A DNA stretch of 64,000 bases. Source: Benincasa hispida. Its lineage: Eukaryota > Streptophyta > Magnoliopsida > Cucurbitales > Cucurbitaceae. Made by a program: the position numbers and the translations under genes. A model generated the notes under the pieces. It was not told the origin of the DNA. It saw only the letters and a program-made list of their open reading frames with translations, and did not search any database. Each line of letters begins with the position of its first letter. The first letter of the stretch is position 1. The stretch covers positions 1,194,780 through 1,258,779 of the forward strand of contig NC_052356.1 of assembly GCF_009727055.1 (NCBI RefSeq). The letters run 5' to 3'. Of this stretch, positions 12,501 to 22,795 are shown one piece after another.

Positions 12501-13070
12501 ACCTAGGTCATCAATTAACGAAATAGTCAGTTTTATACATAAAACGACATTTAGAACATAAAAAGTGACTATTTCATGGTTCAGTCTTATGTAAACTCTT
12601 ACATAGGATGCCCCCACTCACATATCTCTATATGAAAGATTCAAGATCACATCGTTTGTACTAACTACAAAGTGGGCCACATCCATAGTGTCCCAGAATA
12701 AGGCGCTCAACCTTATTCATATACTATAGACCATTTTGGCTATATATTTGAACTTGATCTACGTTTATGTCACTACATAAAGTTCAAACTACATTAAATA
12801 GCCCCAGAGGCTCCACTCTCCCTGTAAGGCCCTGTTAACCTGGGCGAAGATGGGGATAAGTACCTTAGTTTATTGGATTCAATATTATAATTTTAATAAC
12901 AACTTTATCGAAAAATAAAACAGAATATGTTTATTAATTTACAAACTACGAGTTTTAGGACATAAAATCCAACACTAGGAACGTTGCCTAGCAATTCAGA
13001 AGCCCCGAGATCTATAGGAAAGGAGTAATGTCCCTAGGACATTGGGCAAGCAAGTAGGACCGCCTGCGGA
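9542..13070 (+). pseudogene. Element B gag (Retrotrans_gag family), broken
   Basis: Adjacent frames read as one Athila-type Gag, the RNA-packaging structural protein. The start is ATG 9542. Next come a stop in place of Gln after QMIQNVG (9869-9871) and the capsid-type stretch with YLFPYTLRDEAKKW and WDQMVKRFMKKFFPP (9925-10182). After a stop at 10180-10182 follows a region ending in an incomplete zinc knuckle, CVNCGGAHGAQVCP (to 10623). After another stop comes a Gly/Asn/Gln-rich tail with NPFSNTYNLGW and NLEIQVGQLA to 10979. A Copia solo LTR cuts the frame at GDGT; it resumes at 12978 as GTLPSNSEAPR and then decays. No protease, RT or integrase follows. Confidence 0.85.
10980..12977 (-). mobile_element. 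Copia solo LTR inside element B gag
   Basis: Read on the - strand it begins TGTTGGATTTTATGTCC and has the same segment order as the Copia LTRs at 5705 and 29887, but no internal region. GGAAC lies at 10975-10979 and again at 12978-12982. It is offset from the TG/CA ends by one and three bases, so small changes followed insertion. Removing the LTR rejoins the gag frame. About 2.0 kb; it arose by LTR-LTR recombination after insertion in the - orientation. Confidence 0.85.
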
Positions 13071-13870
13071 GATGTGGATTGCGCTCATTCAAGAAACGCA
13101 TCTATCGGTCCATATCTCACCACTATGTTTAATGCTTTCTTAAATTTTTGTCCTTTTGAATTCTTGAATTTTGTCTTCACTTGCTTATTTAATTCGTTCT
13201 TGGCTTTATGAATTTAATTCTTCATTTATTTCCTAGGCATTTATTTCTATATAGTCTTTAATTCTTTAAGCATTTCTGTAATTAATGCGTTGAGCTTTAA
13301 ATGTTGAATGATTGAGTAATAAAGAAAAATTTATTGCCACAAGTCATAGCACATGCGTTGATGAAAAATAAAAATAAAAATAAAATCATATAACCAACAA
13401 CAAGTATGAAAGGCAATCATGGACGCATCTTGAACCAATAAGATACGCTTTGCGTTCACTCAGCTCAACTGTATTGAGCTGAGGGGTGTGTTGCGCTCGT
13501 ATATGCCCTTTACCCATCCTTAGCTAAATGCACTATGTTGAGGTATCTTCCAGAAATATGTTTGGTTAAGGGGTGTGTTGCGGGGATGTATGTGTTGTTG
13601 CCCGTCCTATGCGAAGATGCATTTGCGTTGGTGAGAATATTGCGTTAATCTTTATCTTGCGTCCATTCGAATAAAATATTAAAGAAAATTCTTTTTGTAA
13701 TGTGGGGAAGTCCAATCGTTTCGTACTCCAAAGTAATGATGATGAGGCAGACGAAAGGACATTTTTTTTCTTCTGAAATCCCATAAATGAGGGAAGTCGA
13801 ACGACGCGTCTTTTGAGTGTCTCGAGGCCCGTTGCCGTAAAAATTGAATTGGGCCCACTACGACCCAACC
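13071..13870 (+). other. Non-coding spacer in element B
   Basis: AT-rich sequence between the gag remnant and the second reading frame. It has no recognisable pol, although protease, RT, RNase H and integrase would lie here in a complete element. It ends at an internal TATA box. Confidence 0.6.
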
Positions 13871-13878
13871 TATAAATA
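13871..13878 (+). promoter_or_regulatory. Internal TATA box upstream of the element B second ORF
   Basis: TATAAATA in CAACCTATAAATAGAACC lies 134 bases before ATG 14005. The spacer after it looks like a short 5' leader (AAACCCTAGC and pyrimidine-rich stretches). This suggests that the second ORF is transcribed from its own promoter. Inference from sequence only. Confidence 0.55.
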
Positions 13879-14004
13879 GAACCCTTACCTCATTTTGGAA
13901 ACGTTACCTCATATTTGCAATTAGAAACCCTAGCGCTGTAGCATACAGACTTTCTTCTTCCCCAGCATCCCAGCGTTTTACCAGTTCTTCCGAGCTTAGC
14001 TTTC

Positions 14005-16839
14005 ATGGCCGACCAAACTTCCAACCACTCTGCTTCACCATCCACCCCTACCTCTGACCAAGTAGCCATGCGAGAGGAAGCATTTCTGGCTTCCAGTCGC
14101 AGACTCGCCGCTCAAGCCCACACTGTCCTCAGACTCGCCGGGAGAGCCCGGAGAAACCCCCTGGCTGTTAAACCTCCTCTGTTTAAAAGGGGAGGAAGCA
14201 TTGAAAGCATACTTCTTCCAACACCTGCCGTCTCCACTGAGAGTGAAAGGAAGAGACGCGATGATACGAAGGTGTTTGGCAACATTCTGAGTAACTTGGA
14301 GCTAGGAGTGGACTACCCAAGGCAGGGGTTGTAAATCAACCACTGTCTACGGAGGAGGAGACGATGGTAGTGATGAAAGTAGTGGTGGAGGAGGAGGCAG
14401 TGGTGATTGAAGAAGAAACCAGAAGAGGCGTTCTGGCTCTAGAGATTCCCGAGGTGACTGTCAACGCAGAAGCCTATGACGGATCTTCCAGAATTGCAGA
14501 GGAAGAGATTGCGGTGGAGGAGGCCAAGGAGGCTGAAGTTGCGTTGGAGACCCTTGACGTTGCGTTGGAGGAGGTTGTAGGGAAGACGCAACCAGAAGTG
14601 GCTGAGAAGAAAAAGAAGAAGAAAAAAAACAAAGGAAGGAAGGTTGAAGAGGTTGAATCTTCCCATCATCGCAAGGAGAGAAAGAACAAAGAGAAAAAGG
14701 ATGATGATGATGAGGAGGGGGCCAAGAAGGAAAGAAAGAAGAAGGAGAAGAAAGAAAAGAAAATGCGCCGGCGTGAAGAGAGGCGCCTAAAAAAAGCAGA
14801 AGAAGAAAAGAAGAGGGTTGCGAGCCCATAGAAGGATGGAGAATCAACCTTCGTAAGGGAGGATAGGGGAAAATGACACAGTTGATGGAATCGACGCAAC
14901 CCGAAACAACGCAAATGGTTGCAACCGATGAAGGAGAAGAAGCAGAAGGAACCCCCCTGATGCGNCACAGTTGATGGAATCGACGCAACCCGAAACAACG
15001 CAAATGGTTGCAACCGATGAAGGAGAAGAAGCAGAAGGAACCCCCCTGATGCGGCGTCGCAGGGAGAATGCGCTGCAAGGGTCCACTATTGACCCACAAA
15101 GATTAATTATCGCAATGGGAGAAAAAGAAAGAAAAAGAAAATAAGAGGAGGAGAAGCAAGAAAAGATGGAGAGGGGAAAGCTCATCATCGCAGAAGGAAA
15201 TAGAAGAAGAATATTGGAGTTCGAAGAAATGCGAAGCAATAATGAGCTTTCAAGACTTGAAGGGATACGGAGGCGCGAGGAGGAACAACGTCTATTGCTG
15301 GCCTCTGAGCAATTTGAAGAAGAATTTGAAAGGGAAGAACAAAAAGAAGAAGAATAAAAGAGAAGGAAAAAGGAAGAAGAGGAGAGGACATTGTTGGAAG
15401 AGAAGGAGAAAAAGCGCGAAGCTAATGTGTGGCGCTTAATGAAGAAAAAGGGCAAAGAACTCATAGAGCGTGAGAAAGAGGAACAACACAAAGAGCGGGA
15501 AAAGAAACAAAGACAAGCAGCCCGCCTTGCATTGACTAAGGAAAAAGGCAAGGCAATCGCGGAGAGTAGCGAGCCCGCATCAGCCAGGAAGCGTTCATAA
15601 AAAAGAAAGGAGAATGATGACATGTTGATTGAGATGGGCTTCTATCCTGCGCCGACACCACTACCTAACCTCTTCACGAGCGTGATTGTGGAACATGGGT
15701 GGGACACATTTTGCCAATGCCCATCCATCATTGTGCCTCAGGTGGTGCGGGACTTCTACCGTGGGCGTCTACATGGAAACAGGGATGCAGTGACCTTTAA
15801 AAGAGAAATAGTATCCTTCAGCGCAAGGGACATCAACGAAATATATCAGATGAAGAACAACCCTGATGCACCAGGGAACAAGATTATTGATGATCCCACG
15901 AAGCAACAGATGGAAGATGTGCTGAGGGTATTAACGCAACCGGGCACGAAGTGGTCAGTTTCGTTCAAAGGTATCTGCACCCTGGAGTCCTTGCTTCTGG
16001 AGGGAAGGCTTTGGGTTTACCTGGTCAAGAAGCGGCTAATCCCAACAACACATGACAGAACTATATCAAGGGATCGGGTCATGGCCGCATACTGCATCAT
16101 ATGCGGCATTCCTATTGACGTAGGGCAGTTGATCGCACGGCAGATTAGATCATTGGTGGGGCATATCCGAGGGCAGTACTTCTTCTCGTGGATCGTTTTA
16201 AGTTTGTGCCTGTCTATGGGCGTAGGCATTGATAAGGAGCCCATGTCAGAAGTCCACGGCCTCATCAACATCAAAAGCTTAAGGATGCTCCTCAAAGACT
16301 CCCCACACTACCCTGAGCTGCCAGCAAAAAGGCCCGCGGTCGATTTGAATACACCGCAAGAGCCCAGGCCAAAAAGACGATGCAGAGAAGATAAGGGAAA
16401 AGAAAGGGTTCAAGAGTTGTCAGCGCAAGATCCAGAACCTGTGGACCCTTTTCCCTTATTCATTCGCTCTCCCAGTCCTCCTATCCCACCTGCACAACCT
16501 TTTTCTCCACTACACGAACATTTTACCAATCTACTCCTTGTCCCAACCTCCTCACCTGTTTATCCAGCAGCCCCACCTTCACCAACAGCATCATCACCAC
16601 AACCCCCCATTCCACTGCCACAAGTTGATGACCCACACGATTTGGGTGAAAGCACCTCTGCCCAACCCCAAAATGATGCTAGCGAGACATCGCAGGCACA
16701 ACCCTCCATCACCTCCATGGCTGCTGAGTTAGCAGAAATGAGATCCCTCTTCTCTCAACAACAACAACTTTTCTCTCAACAACAACACTTCTTCAACCAA
16801 AGATTTGAAGTGGTAATGGAGCAGATTGATGATATTTAA
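14005..16839 (+). pseudogene. Element B extra ORF, 'putative plant transposon protein' type, interrupted
   Basis: Frames at 14005-14334, 14364-14831, 15166-15357, 15391-15600 and 15622-16839 share one plan and probably formed one long protein. The N-terminus is Ser/Thr-rich (MADQTSNHSASPSTPTS). The middle is extremely Lys/Glu-rich and should be coiled coil. The last 405-residue frame has a globular stretch (about residues 1-230; VRDFYRGRL, FSARDINEIYQM, LPTTHDRTI-like and GLINIKSL segments) resembling the plant family PF20167 found in Athila/Tat-type elements. It then has a Pro-rich tail and Gln-rich repeats ending at IDDI. Stops, frameshifts and a sequence gap at 14965 break it. Function unknown; it occupies the env-like position of Athila elements, but no membrane segments are evident. 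Confidence 0.65.
14877..15053. other. Assembly gap (one N) between identical 88-bp copies
   Basis: The 88 bases at 14877-14964, the single N at 14965, and the same 88 bases at 14966-15053 form an exact repeat around a gap. This is the pattern left when two contig ends that should have been overlapped were joined by a gap instead. The real sequence probably has this 88-bp stretch once. Confidence 0.85.
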
Positions 16840-18250
16840 TGTAGTGTTGCCACATCAAGAAAGGCGTTGATCAACATGCAGCACAGCATTTAGGTCCATA
16901 TGCACCAGAGACACATTGCGGAGCGTAATCAAGAGTACTTCAACTTTCTCACCACATATCTTTATGGTCCAATGGTACCTCCACATCTCCGGTAGCACTT
17001 AAATTTTGAAGAAGCTCCTCTAGCACCACCTCAAAATCCTCCTTCAGACCCGCCAGCACCTCAGCAATAATCCTTCCATATATTTTTTTTTCTTCGTCTA
17101 TGCGACCATTATGTAGTTTTTTCAATTCATTTATTCTTTTATGAGTTAATCAATTCTTTGATTCTTGTACAGGAAAAAATTTTGTATTGCGTTAATTTGT
17201 AATTATTTATATACTTTGTTAATATTCAATACAATGAGTACATATTCACTCCACTTTTTGCTTGTGCCTTTCTCCTTATCATCCTTTGTCAATATTTGCA
17301 ATGTTCTGAATCTTTTACTTTTGTGTTCTTCATTACGTTGCTATGATGTAATATATGTTTATACTTAGAAACATTTCCCATACTTTGCAATTCTGACTAA
17401 CACTTAGTTAATTCTTAGTTTAGTAGTACTTTACCTTTTATCTTTCAAAGTTCTGCTCAAACCTTCTTTTTGAAATTTTTCTTCTAAGTGTTTGTCTAGT
17501 CTATCCAAACAACGCAATGAGGACCTTGCTCATCTCTAAATTTGGGTGGGGAAGATCTGAGCCGATAAGATCAAGAATATGCAGTATTTAAGAAAATGCG
17601 TTCATTTTCTGTTAAAATTTTTTTTTATGCAAAACTCCAATGTCAGCGCAAGGGAAATCCTTAAAAAATGTTCCCAACCTGATAAGAGTCTAGTTGTGAA
17701 AGAAGTCTGCTCGTAGTTGGATGTTTGTATAACACCCGTAGGAGCAAACCAAAACGAAGGTGGCTTTCCAAGATCAACGCAATATAAAAGAAAGAAAAAA
17801 ATATATAATAAAAGAATCTAAGAGACAACTCCTCTGAATATCATGAGTTAAAGTCGAGATTGGCACACAACCGTAGTTGGATGTTCACATGACACCCGTG
17901 GGGACAGGCCAAAACGAAGAGTGTAACCATGACCAACTGTCTCTAGTAAATGACGCAAAAGTTTTAACCACTGTATGTAGATATATCAAGTGTTTTGACA
18001 AGAAGAGATAAACATTCTATTTTGAAAACAACTAGAAAAACATTTTTGAGCAGAATTTTGTTATATAGAAGAATAAAGTAGGGCTTGTTAAGAATTAGCA
18101 AGGATAGGAAGAAATTGCGATGTCAAGAAATGTGCCTAAGTGTAACATTCGGAGCAACCAATTAACGCAGAAATATAGGATAGGAATTGAGCTTTATTGC
18201 CTTAGTAGAAGATATGCTTGAGGACAAGCATATATCTAAATTTGGGGGTG
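16840..18250 (+). mobile_element. Element B 3' non-coding region with module repeats and polypurine tract
   Basis: No coding potential that I recognise. Two copies of the 45-base module with GTTGGATGTT...GACACCCGT...CCAAAACGAAG lie at 17715-17759 and 17875-17919, as in element A. A polypurine tract AAATTTGGGGGTG ends at 18250. A similar purine tract at about 17537-17552 may be a secondary one. Confidence 0.7.
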
Positions 18251-18468
18251 TGATAACTTGTAGAAATACAACTTATTTATACTGCCTTATCTAGATATTG
18301 CGGCCGAAAGAGAATAAATATGCGCCAATTGTGGAAAATTAGCTTAGAAATACAATAATTCTGAATTATCACAATTACACCCACTGACATCATTAAGATG
18401 GAAGAAAAGGAGATTTCTACTCTGTTTTGCAGGAAACCAAGTCACCGCTTGCGATTAAGGCTCAAGAC

Positions 18469-20993
18469 TGTAAGACCCTAACATTAAATCTAAAGTGGGA
18501 AGTTAAATAGAGAAGAAAAATCTTAAGAAAAGATATTGGAGCAAAAGGGGGAAAACATCAAAATTATCCAAAAAGGTAACCAAAAGTCCAAACGCCTATG
18601 AAGGGCTTAAAACATGTTGAACGCAAGAAGGCATGGAGGGAGAAAGCAAGAAGACTTGAAAAATGGCTAAAGGTTGCATACTACCAACGCAAGAGCATGC
18701 GGACATAAGCAGGGCATGCATTGGAGGCATGCGTCGAGTGAGCATGCTAGGCGCCCAGGCCATGCGTCGAGGCCAAGTGCACAGGCGATTCATGGAAGCA
18801 AAGTGCACAGGCCATGCGCCACGCACGTAGCCGTGCGTCGAGGATAAGCGCGCAGCCCATGCGTCGATGGTGTATGTCGAGCACCCTGTCTATGCGTTAA
18901 ACGGGCAAGTGGGCAAGCCATCCTATGCGTCGAAGTGCTGTTGAGTTTGCCGAGCAGCCATGCGTCGATGCACTATGCTAAGCGCACGCCCATGCGATGA
19001 GGCATGCCCATGCGGCCGAGCGTGCCTATGTGGCCAAGTGCGCAAGCGCATAGATAGCCACCCGTGAGTCAATGGTCAGTGCCATGCATCCATGCATAGT
19101 AGGTCGAGCAAGCACACCTAGCAAGCCATGCGTCGAGGGTGAGTGGCCGCCCTATGCGTTGGTGATGGCAACTCTTGCGTTGGCTAAGTGGGACTTTGAT
19201 GAAGGAATGGTGAGTTGCTATGCATTAAGGATAAAAGGTAAGGCTAATTGATGAAAAATTTCAAGGGAGGATGCCAATGGTATACGAGCATAAGTCTTAA
19301 ACAATTTAAGTAGAGAAATAATGTGAAGTATTTAAGTAATTTAGGTGGTAAAAAGAGGATCACATAAAATTCTAGTAGGAAGTGGACAAAGAAGATTTCA
19401 TGCAATTGAAGTCTTATCACCTCAAGCAGGAGGTGGGTGAAGGAGATTTCGTGCAAAAAAGGAGATTTTGGCTGGCAAGCTGAAATGAGAACAACTCAAG
19501 GCTAGGCTGGGTAGACTGAGTGTTGGCAGCTCCAAAGTGAGACAAATGGGAGTTGAGTTGTCACCATGAGGTGAGTTTGAAATGGCATTAAATAGAGGGG
19601 TTGGGCAAGAGGAATTTATTCATACCATCACCTAAATTGTGTGTTGAGAGCATATTTAGAGAGTTACGTTTGAGTTATTAGGCTGCCAAGTTAATTGAAG
19701 ATCAAAAGAAACAAAGGTTACGTTGGTGAGGCATTGAGTCAGTCGGACGCACAGCCAGCCCACACCCTGCGCGCATGTAGTGTTGTGTCCGTCCATCCAC
19801 GCGCATCTCGCTCGACGCATCCCGCGCACCAGCCCAGCGCAGCTGCCTCCCCGTACGATGCATCACGCCCAATGCAACGCATGCCCAAACGCGTTAGTCC
19901 CCTGTGCGGCACAACACGCCCACCCTGCCTACTACCCAACGCCCAGCTGCCTACCACAGTCCAAATAACCTCTAAGGAGGCTAATTTTGGGATTTTGGCA
20001 AAATTTGAGTAGGGTAAGCTGGTATTTTCATTATATAAAGGTATTTTGGCTAGTTTGACATTATTTTTTGATATAACAAGTATTAATTGAGGAATTTCCA
20101 TTGATATGGAGAAATTCTCAAGAAGGTATTCTGAAGGTGATTTTAGTGGGAAAACTTGCTTACGGTGAGTGTTTACTTAGTTTTATGCGTTAATATATGG
20201 ATAAATGCATATGTAAGTACAAAATACATGCTTATGATGTTATGTTGTTGCCATGATATTGTTTGTAAAATTTCTATGGAAACTGAGATCATACCCGGAT
20301 TACATAAGCTAGCATGCTTAATAAAAGGTGCTTGACGGGAAAATATAGTCGGCCTCGGTCGGCGAAAAATAATAGTCGGTGACGACCGGCGGGAAATATA
20401 GTCAAGTTACCTAGCATGACTAGCGGGAAAAGAATTGTCGATGTGCACATTGGCGGGAAAAGAAGGTTATAGGAAAGTTTCCATAAAAAAGTTGTTATGA
20501 TTGATAATGTGTCCATGATATGAGCATGCCACGTATAGCATGGAACTGGAGGATGATGATTGAATGAATATAAATATGATCATGCATAAATTATATTGGA
20601 ATTGTGATTATGTGATTGATTTCCCAAAAATATGTTTTACAAAGTGATTATTATTTTAAAAGCACCACTCACTGGGCTTAGTAGCTCACACTCTTCAAAA
20701 TGTTTTATTATATCCCCCCCAGGTAGCAAAGCAGAGTATTCAGGAAAGAGTCTACTAACCACCAACACACCAGGACTTGGTAAATTCTCAGGGCACGACT
20801 TGAATCATGTAGTAAAGAATATAGGAAATTGAACTATGTGTATGAAAGTTAGATAGAGTGTTGTAAACATGTTGAAGTCTTTAATAGATAAGGGGGGAAA
20901 TGTTAAATTTAAATGTTGTCTTGGAATACTACTAGTGTACCCTCACGCTCTCTTCCAGGTCTTGGGGTCTAAGGCTACGGAGGGGGTGTGACA
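18469..20993 (+). mobile_element. Tekay/Del-type Gypsy solo LTR
   Basis: This 2,525-bp unit begins TGTAAGACCC and ends GGGGGTGTGACA. It is flanked by the perfect 5-bp duplication AAGAC (18464-18468 and 20994-20998), and excising it restores the LTR of element B. It contains the motif around CACTCACTGGGCTTAGTAGC (20667-20686), shared in reverse with the solo LTR at 41005-42649. The 5' half has many degenerate CATGCGTCGA-type repeats (18700-19150) and the 3' half has three E2F-like sites. Short ORFs inside are not convincing genes. The clade name is inferred from the end sequences. Confidence 0.9.
20389..20460 (+). promoter_or_regulatory. Cluster of three E2F-like sites
   Basis: GCGGGAAA occurs exactly at 20389-20396, 20423-20430 and 20453-20460, with weaker relatives at about 20335 and 20361. 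The E2F/DP consensus is TTTSSCGS, so each site fits on the opposite strand. Binding is inference. Confidence 0.5.
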
Positions 20994-22648
20994 AAGACAG
21001 ACTGACCAACACATCTCTGTCACATTGCGCCCATCAATCAATAATGAAAAGATGATTAACACAATGACGGCACAATGCGACAGTCGATCTAGAGCTGACT
21101 TTCAACTGCATGCGGTAATAAAAACAACATCACATGCGAACACTCGATTGAAAGATGCAGCTGAGCAATGCAAATGCGGAGGATTGTGCCACGTGTACAC
21201 CTAATGGTTGTGCAGATTTGACGTCTGATTGCATAACAGAAGGAATAATATCCCTCCATCTTCGGAATTTCTATAACAACAATTGGGGACCACAAGGTCG
21301 GAGTCAAAGATTTTGACCTATAAATACCCCATAGAATTCACAGAAAAATATGCTACTTGATATGGGGCTAATTCCTGCTCTTATATTGAGAAAAAGGCTG
21401 AGCTGAGTGTTAAACTGAAGAAATCTGGGAAGAAGAAGAGACAAAAGCGAGCGGTGAATCTCAGTGTTAATCTGCCAGATCCCCGCCGCGAAGCTCTATA
21501 TTCAGATCCCTGCTACCGGTTGAGCAAGTCTGAGAAGGAAGCTCATCCTTCCACATGATCCATCCATTCCGACAAGCAAATCTCCATCCAAATTAATGCC
21601 GAGACGTTGGCACTTGTTTGTATTTGTTTCTATCTCTTTTCATCATTGTATCTCATCTTCTTTATCTCTTCATTCACATACCATGTATCAGATGCTAAAT
21701 AGATATATTGAATGTCTCGGTCGTTTTCATTACAACTTCTCTGTCTATTTTCGTTTCTCCATTTATCGTTTTCTTCATAAAGTGTTCTTAATCCCCTGGT
21801 AGTCAATATGAATTAAACAAGTACTTAATTTGTTTTAGATAGATAATTGCGTTTATCTAAGGCATGCTAGACGACATTTTCACCTGTGAGAGTACTTCCA
21901 GAGATGGAAGAAACTTTGCTTTCATTACATTCGTCTCTGTTTCACCACAGGCATGTGGGAACACGGCTGATCACTGAAAAGTGTACGCTAAGAGAAAAAC
22001 AGAACCGTACTTATAACTTTAACGCAATTAAGGAACTTGCGATGTTTATATTAGTTATCTTTCTCTTTCTGCTTCGTACATAAGACTTGCCATCGCATCA
22101 CATAATCTGTGTATAATCTTCACAGTCAGCCTTGCCCTCAGTATTTTGTATCATGCCGCCTGTATCTTGTACCATCTTAGCTTAGGTTTACTGCATTTTA
22201 TTTTATTATCACATTTTTACTACTTTCCTTTACTTTATCGTAACTATATATACTTGTACACAAATACTTTTATTAAATTGAAAAATTTGGTCGCATGTAT
22301 CATAAATATAACGCAATAACCTCAAACAGTCCCTGTGTTCGACCTCGGATCACACCGAGAAACTTGCGATGGAATTATACTTGGTTCCAACGTAAGGAAA
22401 TTTATGACAACGCACAACATACTACAAGAGCATCCATTAATAACGCATATCTAGAAGTAGTATTGCATGAATTGAGTTAAGTCAAGTCATTAGTGCATAT
22501 CAATGGACTTGTATCAAGTGTGTGCATCACTGTATAGCTCAATTCTTTGTCCAACAAGTTTATGGCGCTGTTGTCGGGGACATGATCTTGTAGTATATTA
22601 TCTATCATCTCAGTGCATGCATAATAAGGAACTAATTTTACCGTTACA

Positions 22649-22776
22649 AGTTCATCAAAGGTATGTTCTGAAAACCCACTTTTTGAGAAGAGCATGCTTT
22701 AGTTTTTGCTAAAATTAATGAATTAGAATGCTTAGGAATCCTTGATACTTCCACTGCATGTTGTTTAACTTTTTCA
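22649..22776 (+). mobile_element. Copia-1: 5' LTR, right part
   Basis: Begins with the repeated target bases AGTT and matches 31539-31664 in the 3' LTR to the final TTTCA. With the left part the 5' LTR totals about 1,760 bp, against 1,778 bp for the 3' LTR. Confidence 0.88.
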
Positions 22777-22777
22777 A

Positions 22778-22795
22778 TTAGTAACAAAGCATCTT
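22778..22795 (+). other. Copia-1 primer-binding site, degenerate
   Basis: TTAGTAACAAAGCATC follows the LTR end. It resembles the initiator-Met primer site (TTGGTATCAGAGC) with about four mismatches. The position is right but the match is weak. Confidence 0.45.

Larger units (their letters stand above)
18251..22648 (+). mobile_element. Element B: 3' LTR, split by a solo LTR
   Basis: LTR sequence runs from TGATAACTTGT to 18468, is interrupted by a foreign LTR (18469-20993), and continues from 20994 to CCGTTACA at 22648. TATAAATA is at 21319-21326. Without the insert and the repeated target bases it is about 1,868 bp. It differs from the 5' LTR by scattered substitutions and two indels. The terminal hairpin here has one broken pair (ACAACTTA). 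Confidence 0.88.

Noticed and set aside
14461..15623. Long - strand ORFs rich in Ser, Phe and Leu
   Set aside because: They are antisense to the Lys/Glu-rich coding region, whose GAA/AAG bias leaves the other strand free of stops. One also runs across the N.
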